Shown: piece by piece, positions 9,209 to 16,976 of the stretch
Layout: each line of letters begins with the position of its first letter
Numbering within the stretch: the first letter of the stretch is position 1
Assembly (NCBI GenBank): GCA_903952205.1
Contig: CAJBEZ010000028.1
Coordinates: 1 to 64,000, forward strand
Length of the DNA: 64,000 nucleotides
Reading direction: 5' to 3'
Origin: an uncultured Desulfomonile sp.
GTDB lineage: Bacteria; Desulfobacterota; Desulfomonilia; Desulfomonilales; Desulfomonilaceae
Translations under genes and position numbers: made by a program
Notes under the pieces: model-generated
Seen by the model: only the letters and a program-made list of their open reading frames with translations
What the model was told of the DNA's origin: nothing
Databases searched by the model: none

Positions 9209-9340
9209 CCGGCGACTGGGATTTCAACATTGGGAGGAGGTTTATTCGTCCCATTTCGTAGACTGACCTCGATAGCGGCCCATCGGCCCAATTAGAACGC
9301 TTGTTATCAACCTCAATAAACTTTCCAAAAGGAGTCACAA

Positions 9341-9595
9341 ATGATTTGTCCTATCTGTAACGTTGACTTGTTGATGACCGAGAGGCAGGGAATCGAGATC
9401 GATTACTGCCCCAAGTGCCGCGGGATATGGCTTGACAGGGGCGAGCTGGAAAAAATTATAGAGAGATCCGTCTCCGAAACCCCGTCTTTTCCCGATCGGG
9501 AGAATCGTAATCTGCGATCAGAACATGACCGCAAATCAGATAATCACCACGGCAAGCGGAAAGAGTCCTGGTTCGGTAAAGTTTTCGATTTTTAA
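9341..9595 (+). CDS. Zinc-ribbon protein (zf-TFIIB type)
   Basis: An 84-residue protein. Residues 3-37 form the zf-TFIIB zinc ribbon seen in many small bacterial proteins: CPIC, then YCPKCRGIWLDRGELEKII, with four Cys as zinc ligands and the diagnostic GIWLDRGEL. The C-terminal half is charged and His-rich, ending in WFGKVFDF. The ATG follows AAAAGGAG at good spacing. Function of the family is unknown. Its neighbours are a Sel1 protein and a diheme cytochrome c, all on the same strand. Confidence 0.85.
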   Translation: MICPICNVDLLMTERQGIEIDYCPKCRGIWLDRGELEKIIERSVSETPSFPDRENRNLRSEHDRKSDNHHGKRKESWFGKVFDF

Positions 9596-9675
9596 TTGAG
9601 TCCGGGCGGTCTGGTTCGTACAGGTTTAACCTGACAGCTAAGCCGCCCCTTTCAGGAAACAATGCGAGGCTAATT

Positions 9676-10257
9676 ATGGTAAATTGGGTCCGATACACTG
9701 TTCTCACCACGTTGCTATTGGCTACATTCTCTCTTTTCGCAGGTCTCTGTGCTGCTGATGACCAGCACGGTAAACCTCACAGGGACAGAGGCGAATCTCA
9801 TGAAGGTGTTGGAGGGAAACATGATCGTAACAGCGAGATCCATCTGAACCCGGTGACGAATCAGACCTACAAGGAAACATGCGGCGCGTGCCATCTCGCG
9901 TACCAACCCGGGCTCTTGCCATCCGGTTCATGGGCAATACTCCTCTCTAATCTAAGGAGTCATTTCGGGGAGACAGTTCACATTGACGCCTCATCAAAGG
10001 AAGCCATTGAAAAATACCTGACGGACAATTCAGCGGACCACTCTGAGGCGAAACGGTCTCGCAAAATCATGAGGAGTCTGAAGGGAGAAACGCCTTCCCG
10101 CATCACCGAGATTCAATATATTCGGCGTAAACATCGAGACATACCATCCGAAGTTTTCGGTAGAAAATCAATAGGTTCGTTCTCCAACTGTTTAGCCTGT
10201 CACAAGGGTGCGGATGAAGGTATCTATGATGACGATGATACGATAATTCCAAAATAA
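9676..10257 (+). CDS. Periplasmic diheme cytochrome c (DHC-type)
   Basis: A 193-residue exported protein. After a signal peptide (about residues 10-27, ending AGLCAAD) comes a His-rich linker and then two heme c motifs: CGACH at about residue 75 and CLACH at about 173. The sequence between them, including YQPGLLPSGSW and LSNLRSHFG, matches the dihaem cytochrome c (DHC) family, periplasmic electron carriers of uncertain partner. The acidic end (EGIYDDDDT) is typical of the family. No oxidoreductase gene lies beside it, so its partner is not in this window. Confidence 0.88.
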   Translation: MVNWVRYTVLTTLLLATFSLFAGLCAADDQHGKPHRDRGESHEGVGGKHDRNSEIHLNPVTNQTYKETCGACHLAYQPGLLPSGSWAILLSNLRSHFGETVHIDASSKEAIEKYLTDNSADHSEAKRSRKIMRSLKGETPSRITEIQYIRRKHRDIPSEVFGRKSIGSFSNCLACHKGADEGIYDDDDTIIPK

Positions 10258-10348
10258 TGGGAGGGACACTATTCTTACCTTTTGAGATCGGATTGCCTAT
10301 CATTGGAATCATGGAAAACCGCAGAAAAGGGCTAATTTAGGGAATTAT

Positions 10349-10636
10349 ATGATCTCATGGAGAGTTTATCTGCTCCGTTGCTCTGACGACAGTCTGGACT
10401 TTGGCGCAACAACGGACGTGGACCACCGGTTACAAGAGCATAACCAGGGAGCAGGCGCTCGCTATACGAGGTCCAGGCTGCCTGTGGCGCTGGTCTGGTC
10501 ATCCGGCGAATTGACCAAGTCAGACGCTTTCAAAGAAGAATACCGGATTAAGCTACTGAGCAAAGCAATGAAAGAGGGAATCATTGATACCGGCGGGAAT
10601 AAGAAAAAAAGCCCTGGCGAAGAACGCCAAGGCTGA
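10349..10636 (+). CDS. GIY-YIG-like (UPF0213-type) small protein, altered motif and tail
   Basis: A 95-residue protein similar to the short single-domain GIY-YIG family: VYLLRCSDDSLDFGATTDVDHRLQEHNQGAG would align with [23 protein letters not shown]. The first tyrosine motif is kept (VYLL), but the second (YTG or YIG) reads DFG, replacing the second conserved tyrosine. The last residues (DTGGNKKKSPGEERQG) are translated from the right copy of the 491-bp repeat, and the stop lies at the edge of the opposing terminator. The original C-terminus was probably replaced. Activity is doubtful. Confidence 0.72.
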   Translation: MISWRVYLLRCSDDSLDFGATTDVDHRLQEHNQGAGARYTRSRLPVALVWSSGELTKSDAFKEEYRIKLLSKAMKEGIIDTGGNKKKSPGEERQG

Positions 10637-11075
10637 TGCGAAAAATATCTTCCACGATAGAAAATTTACCACCTATGGCTTCACCCGTTTCCAGGTATGT
10701 AGAATATGGCCGGACCCCTCTTTGGTAGCAAACTCCTTGGGTGTTGTAACACCTGCAGGGTCGAAGGCAAATTTGAACTGGTCATTACCGTCGAACTCGT
10801 AAATTGCCGTTATTGTCTTACCCGCGCTTGGCCCGGTCTTGCGGATCAAGTTAAATTCTTTTGGGCTTTTCGTGGGGTCTATTTTTATGATGTCAAAGAC
10901 GATAGTTTCATTGCTCTGATGGGGAGACGTGAGCTGACCCTGGTTCCCCTGATAGATTATTTTATTCTTACTCACATGTTCATCCGCAATCTTCTTTCCC
11001 TCCCTTTCTCCTGATACCAAAGTCCAAGTTCCCTGAAATTTGTTGAGTTCCGCGTCGACATTCTCTGCAAAGACC
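10585..11075. repeat. Direct repeat, right copy (491 bp)
   Basis: Same-orientation match to 5834-6324 without gaps. This copy sits inside a complete gene with promoter and signal peptide continuing beyond the repeat end at 11075, so it is probably the donor and the left copy the duplicate. Confidence 0.93.
10604..10632 (-). terminator. Rho-independent terminator of the TIGR03067 gene
   Basis: On the minus strand, a GC-rich stem with a five-base loop is followed by seven T, 40 bases after the stop of the gene at 10673. It overlaps the 3' end of the convergent GIY-YIG-like gene. Confidence 0.82.
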
Positions 11076-11149
11076 GCAGAGACAAATGGTGACACAAAGG
11101 AGCAAAAAACCAAGAGTCCAACGGCAAGCAATTTAGTGTTCGTGCGCAT
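10673..11149 (-). CDS. Secreted TIGR03067-domain protein
   Basis: A 158-residue protein with a clear signal peptide (MRTNTKLLAVGLLVFCSF..., cleavage near SAVFA). The mature domain begins ELNKFQGTW and contains the pattern typical of TIGR03067: an FQGTW..VSGEREG start, a KNKIIYQG strand, a DPTKSPKEF segment and a late IYEFDGN strand. The domain is best known from Planctomycetes, where it is abundant and of unknown function, probably a lipocalin-like barrel. A good promoter, an AGGAG ribosome site and a terminator make it a single-gene unit. Confidence 0.85.
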   Translation of the reverse strand: MRTNTKLLAVGLLVFCSFVSPFVSAVFAENVDAELNKFQGTWTLVSGEREGKKIADEHVSKNKIIYQGNQGQLTSPHQSNETIVFDIIKIDPTKSPKEFNLIRKTGPSAGKTITAIYEFDGNDQFKFAFDPAGVTTPKEFATKEGSGHILHTWKRVKP

Positions 11150-11180
11150 TATTAATCTCCTCTCAAGAATTGATGTTTAA

Positions 11181-11208
11181 AACATATCAATCTTTAAGTA
11201 GAAGTCAA
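11181..11208 (-). promoter_or_regulatory. Sigma-70-type promoter of the TIGR03067 gene
   Basis: Minus-strand TTGACT at 11208-11203 and TATGTT at 11186-11181 are separated by 16 bases, about 30 bases before the ATG. The left repeat copy lacks it. Confidence 0.6.
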
Positions 11209-11313
11209 TTAGAGACAATAGAGGCATTTACTATGGCTGCACGCACTGCGAAGATGTGATATAATATTTACTCGTTTTTGTTATCCGCTAACTACCGTTT
11301 GGATGTCAGCGAC

Positions 11314-14300
11314 ATGAATGACCAGAGGAAAACAGGGGATCAGCTTATTCACGAATTGAGCGTATTGCGTAGCAGGGTGACTGAAATGGAGGCTACGCTC
11401 ACCCAGGCTAAATTAGTCGAGGGACGGCTCCATTTAGTGAATTCTTTGAAAGAGGATCTCCTTAAGTCCACCGGCCTGAATGAAAAGCTAAAGTTCATTA
11501 CCGATGGTGTGTTGAGAATCTTTGAGGCTGATTTCGCTCGCATCTGGATTATCAAACCCGGCGACAGGTGTGATTCAGGCTGCGTACATGCCAAAGTCAC
11601 TGATGGTCCACACGTGTGTCGTTATCGTGATCGTTGTCTCCATCTGTTGGCGAGTTCCGGACGGTATACCCACGTTGACGGCCGTATACATAGCCGTGTG
11701 CCATTTGACTGTTACAAGATTGGACGCATTGCGTCGGGCGCTGAATCCAGATTGGTGACCAACGATGTTGTGAATGACCATCGCGTTCACGATCGAACGT
11801 GGGCAAGAAAACTTGATCTGATCTCTTTTGCAGGTTATCGGATATTGGCAAAGGCCGGCTCTCCTATAGGCGTTCTCGCGCTATTCAGCAAACAACCTCT
11901 TTCGAGCCATGATGATTTCTTGCTGGAAGGTATTGCCAACACCACCGCTCACGTATTCCAATCGGCCATAATGGACGAGGCTCTGAACACAGAGAAGCAA
12001 AGGTTTCAGAGACTGGCCGAGAATTCACCCTTTGGAATGGTAATGATCGATCCTGACGGATCATTCTCTTATGCAAATCCCAAGTTCAAGGAAATGTTCG
12101 GGTACGACCTTAACGATGTCCCCAATGGTAGGGAGTGGTTAAGGAAAGCTTATCCTGACGCTGACTACAGACATGAGGTTATTTCAACCTGGATTGAGGA
12201 TTTCAAACGTAGCGAATCAGGCGAAACCAGGCCAAGAATTTTTTCAGTCATTTGTAAAGATGGCGGCAAAAAAATAGTCCATTTTCGACCCGTGAAACTG
12301 GATTCCGGCGAAGACCTGATGACGTGTGAAGACATCACCGACCGCAAACAGATCGAAGAGGGTCTCCGCAAGACCCGTCAGGACTGGGAGGATATCTTCC
12401 AGGCCATTGGCCACCCCACCATCATCATGGACGTACACAACGGCATTTTGGCCGCCAACAGGGCAACCATACAGGCCGTCGGCAAATCCCAGAGCGAATT
12501 ACTTAACGCCAAATGCTATGAGATCTTCCACAAGAACGGCGAACAGCCTCAGAACTGTCCAGCGCAAGCCCTTCTCAAATCAGGTCTGCAAGAGCCAGTG
12601 GAAGGGGAGACTGAGGCTTTGGGAGGCCACTTCCTTGTCTCCTGCACCCCCGTGCTCGACAAAAATGGAGCTATCGAAAAGATTATTCATATCGCCACTG
12701 ACATTACCGAGCGAAAAAGAGCTGAGGATGAGTTGCGCCGGAACGAAGCTCGTTTGCGAAAGATTGTTGACATCCTCCACTACAAAGCTGATTCAGTCCA
12801 GGACTTCATGGACCGCGCTCTTGGCGAGGCTTTAGAACTCACACAAAGCAAAATAGGCTACATTTTCCATTATCACCAAGACAGCGAAGAATTTGTACTA
12901 AATTCCTGGTCGAAAGGCGTGATGAAGGAATGTTCAATCTCTGAGCCACAAACGGTGTATCAGCTTCAGGAAACCGGGATATGGGGGGAGGCGGTTCGTC
13001 AGCGCCAATCGATTATGGTGAATGATTTCCAAGCTCCACATCCGCTGAAAAAGGGTTACCCGGAGGGGCACGCGTGCCTTCGCAGGTATCTGACGGTACC
13101 AGTTTTCATCGAGGATCAAATTGTGGCGGTGGTTGGTGTGGCGAACAAGGAATCCGACTACACTCAGTCTGACATATTGCAACTCACACTGATGATGGAT
13201 TCAGTCTGGAAGGCCGTGGACCGCCTGCAGGCGGAAGAGGCCCTGCGTGAGAGCGAAGAAAGATTTCACACCCTCTTCGAGACTGCCAATGACGCCATAT
13301 TGCTGATGGACAACGCCAATTTCATTGAATGCAATGCAAGGACCGTTCAAATATTCGGCTGCGAGGAGAAAAAAGATTTAGTTGGTCATACACCAATGGA
13401 ATTTTCGCCCGAACTGCAACCAGATGGTCTTGGCTCCTTGGAGAAGGCCCGCAAATACATTAACGCCGCTTTGAATTTCAAGCCGCAGACATATTATTGG
13501 AAACATTGCCGTAAGGACCGCTCGCCATTTGATGCGGAGGTATCTCTGAATTCCCTTATCCTTAATGGCAAGGTACAGATTCAGGCGATAGTGAGAGATG
13601 TCAGTGAACGCAAACGAGCTGAGAAAGACCTTAGAGAAGCGGAAGAACGGATGCGCCTTCTGATAGACTCAGCGCCCGTCGCGATCAGGATTGCAACAGA
13701 GGGCAGGTATTCCTATGTAAACCCTGCTTTTTTAAAATTGTTTGGTTATGAGTGTTCCGAAGAGATAGAGGGGCTTCCGGTAGAAGCCCTGTATGTTCAG
13801 AAGGACAAGTTTCTGATCGCCGAAAGGAACGCAAACAGAGCTATGGGGCTTGATGTGGACCCTCACTACCGAGTAACCGGCATCAGGCACGACGGCGCTC
13901 ATGTTGATTTGGAGGCTTGGGGAAGTGAGATTACGTATCAGGGGCAGCGTTCCACTCTTAGATTTTTCATAGACGTTACCGAGTCAAACTCTCTACGGGC
14001 TCAACTTCTCCAGGCGCAAAAGATGGAAGCGATTGGGACCTTGGCCGGCGGTATTGCCCACGATTTTAATAACCTGCTTCAGGCAGTGCTGGGATATTCC
14101 GATTTTATGCTTCAACGAAAAAAAGAAGGGGAACAGGACTACGCTGATCTACAGAAAATAACTAAGGCGGGAAAGCGAGGGGCAGATCTGGTCAAAAGCC
14201 TGTTGACCTTGAGTCGGAAAGTTGAAGCAAGATATATTCCTGTCAAGTTGAATCAAGAAATAACCCAGGTGAGCCAACTCCTCTCCCGCACCATCCCAAA

Positions 14301-15189
14301 GACCATAAAAATCGATCTACATCTCAGCGGGGACCTGGAATCAATCAATGCCGACCCATCCCAAATAGGCCAGGTCTTGATGAATATCGGAGTAAACGCG
14401 AGGGATGCTATGCCGGATGGTGGGACATTGACAATTGAGACATCAAACGTTCAATTGGACAGGGAATATTGCAGCGCGCATATTAACGCCATACCTGGAA
14501 GTTATGTCTTGTTGACCGTCTCGGATACCGGCCAAGGGATGGACAGGAAAACACTGGCTCACATATTTGAACCGTTTTTTAGCACCAAGGAAGTGGGAAA
14601 AGGCACCGGACTAGGGCTCGCGACCGTCTACGGCGTCATCAAACAGCATGACGGTCACATAATGTGTTATAGCGAACCTGGACATGGGACCACATTCAAG
14701 ATTTACCTACCTGCAATTCAGACAAAAATGGAATTGGAAACTCCAGCGCTTGACTTGGATATTCCGGGCGGAACAGAGACTGTTCTACTGGTGGATGATG
14801 ATGACGACATAAGCGACCTGGGAGCTACACTTCTTGATAATTTTGGTTATAAGGTCATCACGGCCGGTAACGGCGAAGAGGCCCTCGAGATATACCAAAG
14901 GGAGGGTAAGAGTATCTCGGTGATCATCTTGGACCTGATCATGCCGGTAATGGATGGCAGACGGTGTTTAGCCGAGATTCTCCGGCTCAACCCTACTGCA
15001 AAGGTTATTGTAGCGAGCGGTTACTCGGAAGGTGGCCCGGCTAATGGCGTCATGAAGGCCGGAGCAAAGGGATTCGTCCAAAAACCGTATAACATGAGGC
15101 AACTCTTGACTATGGTTCGTGAAGTCCTGGACGGCGATTCGTCTGGAGATGATATTAATGCTGGAGATGGAAGGGAAACGGTGTCTTGA
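11314..15189 (+). CDS. GAF/PAS hybrid histidine kinase with receiver
   Basis: A 1291-residue soluble hybrid kinase. Order: short coiled coil, a GAF domain (about 50-220) carrying an unusual Cys set (Cys86, 90, 102, 108 and 133), PAS (about 228-340), PAS (about 355-465), a second GAF (about 480-640), PAS (about 645-765), PAS (about 770-885), HisKA with His916 in GGIAHDFNNL, HATPase (DTGQGM; GKGTGLGL) and a receiver with Asp1207 in LDLIMPVMDG. I chose ATG 11314 over TTG 11278 because a TATAAT box at 11260-11265 would leave the TTG almost leaderless. The last dozen residues are out-of-frame translation of a decayed second receiver. Confidence 0.9.
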   Translation: MNDQRKTGDQLIHELSVLRSRVTEMEATLTQAKLVEGRLHLVNSLKEDLLKSTGLNEKLKFITDGVLRIFEADFARIWIIKPGDRCDSGCVHAKVTDGPHVCRYRDRCLHLLASSGRYTHVDGRIHSRVPFDCYKIGRIASGAESRLVTNDVVNDHRVHDRTWARKLDLISFAGYRILAKAGSPIGVLALFSKQPLSSHDDFLLEGIANTTAHVFQSAIMDEALNTEKQRFQRLAENSPFGMVMIDPDGSFSYANPKFKEMFGYDLNDVPNGREWLRKAYPDADYRHEVISTWIEDFKRSESGETRPRIFSVICKDGGKKIVHFRPVKLDSGEDLMTCEDITDRKQIEEGLRKTRQDWEDIFQAIGHPTIIMDVHNGILAANRATIQAVGKSQSELLNAKCYEIFHKNGEQPQNCPAQALLKSGLQEPVEGETEALGGHFLVSCTPVLDKNGAIEKIIHIATDITERKRAEDELRRNEARLRKIVDILHYKADSVQDFMDRALGEALELTQSKIGYIFHYHQDSEEFVLNSWSKGVMKECSISEPQTVYQLQETGIWGEAVRQRQSIMVNDFQAPHPLKKGYPEGHACLRRYLTVPVFIEDQIVAVVGVANKESDYTQSDILQLTLMMDSVWKAVDRLQAEEALRESEERFHTLFETANDAILLMDNANFIECNARTVQIFGCEEKKDLVGHTPMEFSPELQPDGLGSLEKARKYINAALNFKPQTYYWKHCRKDRSPFDAEVSLNSLILNGKVQIQAIVRDVSERKRAEKDLREAEERMRLLIDSAPVAIRIATEGRYSYVNPAFLKLFGYECSEEIEGLPVEALYVQKDKFLIAERNANRAMGLDVDPHYRVTGIRHDGAHVDLEAWGSEITYQGQRSTLRFFIDVTESNSLRAQLLQAQKMEAIGTLAGGIAHDFNNLLQAVLGYSDFMLQRKKEGEQDYADLQKITKAGKRGADLVKSLLTLSRKVEARYIPVKLNQEITQVSQLLSRTIPKTIKIDLHLSGDLESINADPSQIGQVLMNIGVNARDAMPDGGTLTIETSNVQLDREYCSAHINAIPGSYVLLTVSDTGQGMDRKTLAHIFEPFFSTKEVGKGTGLGLATVYGVIKQHDGHIMCYSEPGHGTTFKIYLPAIQTKMELETPALDLDIPGGTETVLLVDDDDDISDLGATLLDNFGYKVITAGNGEEALEIYQREGKSISVIILDLIMPVMDGRRCLAEILRLNPTAKVIVASGYSEGGPANGVMKAGAKGFVQKPYNMRQLLTMVREVLDGDSSGDDINAGDGRETVS

Positions 15190-15312
15190 ACCCTTTCAGG
15201 ACAAGCCTGACATTAGGGTCCTTATTGCTACCGAACATACCAGCGAGCAGGTCATGGCCGCAGATTTGAAGTAGGGGCGAAGGCGTCCGTCTTTTCAACA
15301 ATCATGAATCTA
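15149..15312 (+). pseudogene. Decayed receiver-domain remnant after the hybrid kinase
   Basis: In the frame one base off the kinase, 15152-15274 reads ILMLEMEGKRCLE, then PDIRVLIATEHTSEQVMAADLK and a stop. This aligns with the middle of a receiver (like LDLIMPEMDGRRCLEEIL then VLIASGYSE). After a further frame change, GAKASVF continues the expected AGAKGFV segment. So part of a second receiver was fused to or duplicated at the kinase 3' end and has since frameshifted; it now overlaps the kinase C-terminal codons. Confidence 0.7.
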
Positions 15313-15483
15313 ATTCCCTCTCCATGGAATCATCTCCATAGATTTCACTCCACATTTGGCCATCCGCTTCCATACATCCCAGCGCCGATTAGGCGCCAAA
15401 AGAGCCTGAAACAACGCCGGGCAAATCATTTAAGATCTCTCGTGACCTAGTTCCCCAATATAGCGCATGGACCGCGTTCATTA

Positions 15484-15499
15484 TGGCACGGATATGGCA
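15484..15499 (+). promoter_or_regulatory. Sigma-54 (-24/-12) promoter of gvpA
   Basis: TGGCACG, four bases, then TGGCA: the -24 half is a perfect match and the -12 half differs at one base from TTGCA, with the required ten bases between GG and GC. Predicted start near 15510, giving a 60-base leader before gvpA. No activator gene lies directly beside it, although several are in the window. The 380-base stretch 15190-15569 holds only the receiver remnant and this site. Confidence 0.75.
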
Positions 15500-15569
15500 T
15501 ATTAGACAGTCAGGCATGCCAAAGTTTTCAAAGCCGTTAAGGCAAAAATAAAAAAGATGGAGGAAGAAA

Positions 15570-15788
15570 ATGGCCAAGATAGCAAAATCGACTGATTCTT
15601 CCAGCCTCGCTGAGGTTGTTGACAGGATCCTGGACAAAGGTATTGTAATCGACGCGTGGGTAAAAGTCTCATTGGTTGGTATTGAGCTGCTTTCAGTAGA
15701 GGCTAGAGTAGTCATAGCCTCAGTCGAGACCTATCTGAAATACGCTGAAGCCATTGGCCTCACAGCCAGCGCGGCCGCTCCTGCGTGA
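15570..15788 (+). CDS. gvpA: Gas vesicle structural protein GvpA
   Basis: A 72-residue protein matching the highly conserved gas vesicle shell protein: [21 protein letters not shown], then [16 protein letters not shown] and [14 protein letters not shown]. GvpA monomers assemble into the ribs of the hollow, gas-permeable vesicle that gives cells buoyancy. Length is normal. The ATG follows GGAGGA at good spacing. It lies behind a sigma-54 promoter and ahead of a GvpC-like gene, with a large hairpin between. The other genes needed for vesicle assembly (gvpN, gvpF/L, gvpK and others) are not in this window, so they must be elsewhere if vesicles form. Confidence 0.96.
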   Translation: MAKIAKSTDSSSLAEVVDRILDKGIVIDAWVKVSLVGIELLSVEARVVIASVETYLKYAEAIGLTASAAAPA

Positions 15789-15806
15789 GGCGTCTGCCTC
15801 TAGAAT

Positions 15807-15855
15807 CCCAAAGGCTATAGGGGGAGCTAAGCTAGCTGCCCCAATGGCTTTTGGG
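15807..15855 (+). terminator. Long hairpin between gvpA and gvpC (attenuator-like)
   Basis: Two 22-base arms (15807-15828 and 15834-15855) pair with about four mismatches around a five-base loop. No T run follows, so it is more likely a partial terminator or an mRNA-stabilising 3' structure than a full stop. It would favour gvpA over gvpC transcript, which fits the need for far more GvpA than GvpC in known vesicles. Confidence 0.6.
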
Positions 15856-15945
15856 TCTGCAAAACCCGACACTGACGAACAACCTAATCTCAACAGGGAT
15901 GAGGCTGGAAAGTTAGTTGCGGGTTAATTACATAGAGGAGGAGTA

Positions 15946-16824
15946 ATGGGCAACCTGACTGACGACATCTCCAGACTATGCGGAGAGATTGAAACCTTGC
16001 GGGACTCTCGTAAGGTTTTCGGGTCTCAACTCGATAAAGAAACCAGGGAAATGAAAACCGGGGTTTCTAAAATGAGAGCCGGGTTCCGGAAAGACCAAAA
16101 TAACATGGCGGTTCGGACCAAGGCTGATCGGGTAAAATTCGTGTCAAGTCTGGATGCGGAGGTTAGAGGTTTCCTGAATGCCTTTGACAAAACCCATGCG
16201 GAAATGGCCGCAAATACCAAAAGGGAAAACGTTCAGTTCGTTTCGGGCGTGGCCAATCATGTGGCCGGTCTCCTGACCGGTTACAAGAAGGACCGAAAGG
16301 CGATGGGCCAGGCCACGAAGCGAGAGAACACCGTTTTTGTCGCGGACATAACCAGGTTCGTCAACACCAAGAACAAAGAAACAAAAGTGCTGATGGACGG
16401 GTTCAAGGCTGATCATACAAAAATGGCCAAGGTTACGAGGGCGGACAGGAAAAAGTTCGTAAAAGGGTTGGACGACGATGTCAACGCTATGAGAAAAGGC
16501 AACATCGCCGAACACAAAAAAATGGCCAAGATGACTAAGGCGGACAGGGAAAAGTTTGTAAACAAGTTGGAAGACAGTGTCGGAGCAATGAGGAAAGATA
16601 ACGTCAATGATTTGGCGGGAGCCAGAGCTGCGTGGGCCGGCCTTTCTCCTCAAGGGCGTAAAGCCAGGTTGATGGCTGAACAACAAGCCAAGGCGGATCA
16701 GGAAAGAAAGGCTCGTGTGGAAGCCGAACAGAGAGCCAAGGCTTTGGAGGAGGCAAGAGCAAAAGCTCAGGCCGAGAAATCTAAAACTCAAGCGCAACCA
16801 TTGTCAGGCATGAAGAAAAAGTAG
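15946..16824 (+). CDS. GvpC-like gas vesicle outer protein with 33-residue repeats
   Basis: A 292-residue, highly charged helical protein. From residue 60 it has tandem units of 33 residues (60-92, 93-125, 166-198, plus a 40-residue unit at 126-165 and a partial unit from 199). Each unit starts near ADRxKFV or RENxxFV and ends near MAxxTK. Cyanobacterial GvpC, which wraps and stiffens the vesicle, is also built of 33-residue repeats, and gvpC follows gvpA there as here. The C-terminal 70 residues are Ala/Lys/Glu/Gln-rich coiled coil. A strong GAGGAGG precedes the ATG. Identification rests on repeat length and position, since GvpC sequences diverge widely. Confidence 0.78.
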   Translation: MGNLTDDISRLCGEIETLRDSRKVFGSQLDKETREMKTGVSKMRAGFRKDQNNMAVRTKADRVKFVSSLDAEVRGFLNAFDKTHAEMAANTKRENVQFVSGVANHVAGLLTGYKKDRKAMGQATKRENTVFVADITRFVNTKNKETKVLMDGFKADHTKMAKVTRADRKKFVKGLDDDVNAMRKGNIAEHKKMAKMTKADREKFVNKLEDSVGAMRKDNVNDLAGARAAWAGLSPQGRKARLMAEQQAKADQERKARVEAEQRAKALEEARAKAQAEKSKTQAQPLSGMKKK

Positions 16825-16917
16825 AAATAAAAACCATTGGTCAAGCCAAGGCCATCGGATTGTGACACTGATCAAAATCGATGGCCGACGCTAGGCCAAC
16901 TAAAGAAAAGCCTTGAG

Positions 16918-16962
16918 CGAAATAACCTGTTCATTCTGCAGAGGCTCAGGTGTTATTTTTCA
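16918..16962. terminator. Bidirectional terminator between gvpC and the LysR gene
   Basis: AAATAACCTG pairs with CAGGTGTTATTT across a loop that itself can pair; T-rich sequence follows on the plus strand and A/T-rich on the minus strand. It lies between two convergent genes. Confidence 0.45.
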
Positions 16963-16976
16963 CAATTGGGCGACGA

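Noticed and set aside
16144-16797. 217-codon minus-strand ORF
   Set aside because: Antisense to the gvpC-like repeat gene. The repetitive charged coding sequence keeps the opposite frame open, and the composition is Leu/Phe/Ser-rich without a recognisable domain.
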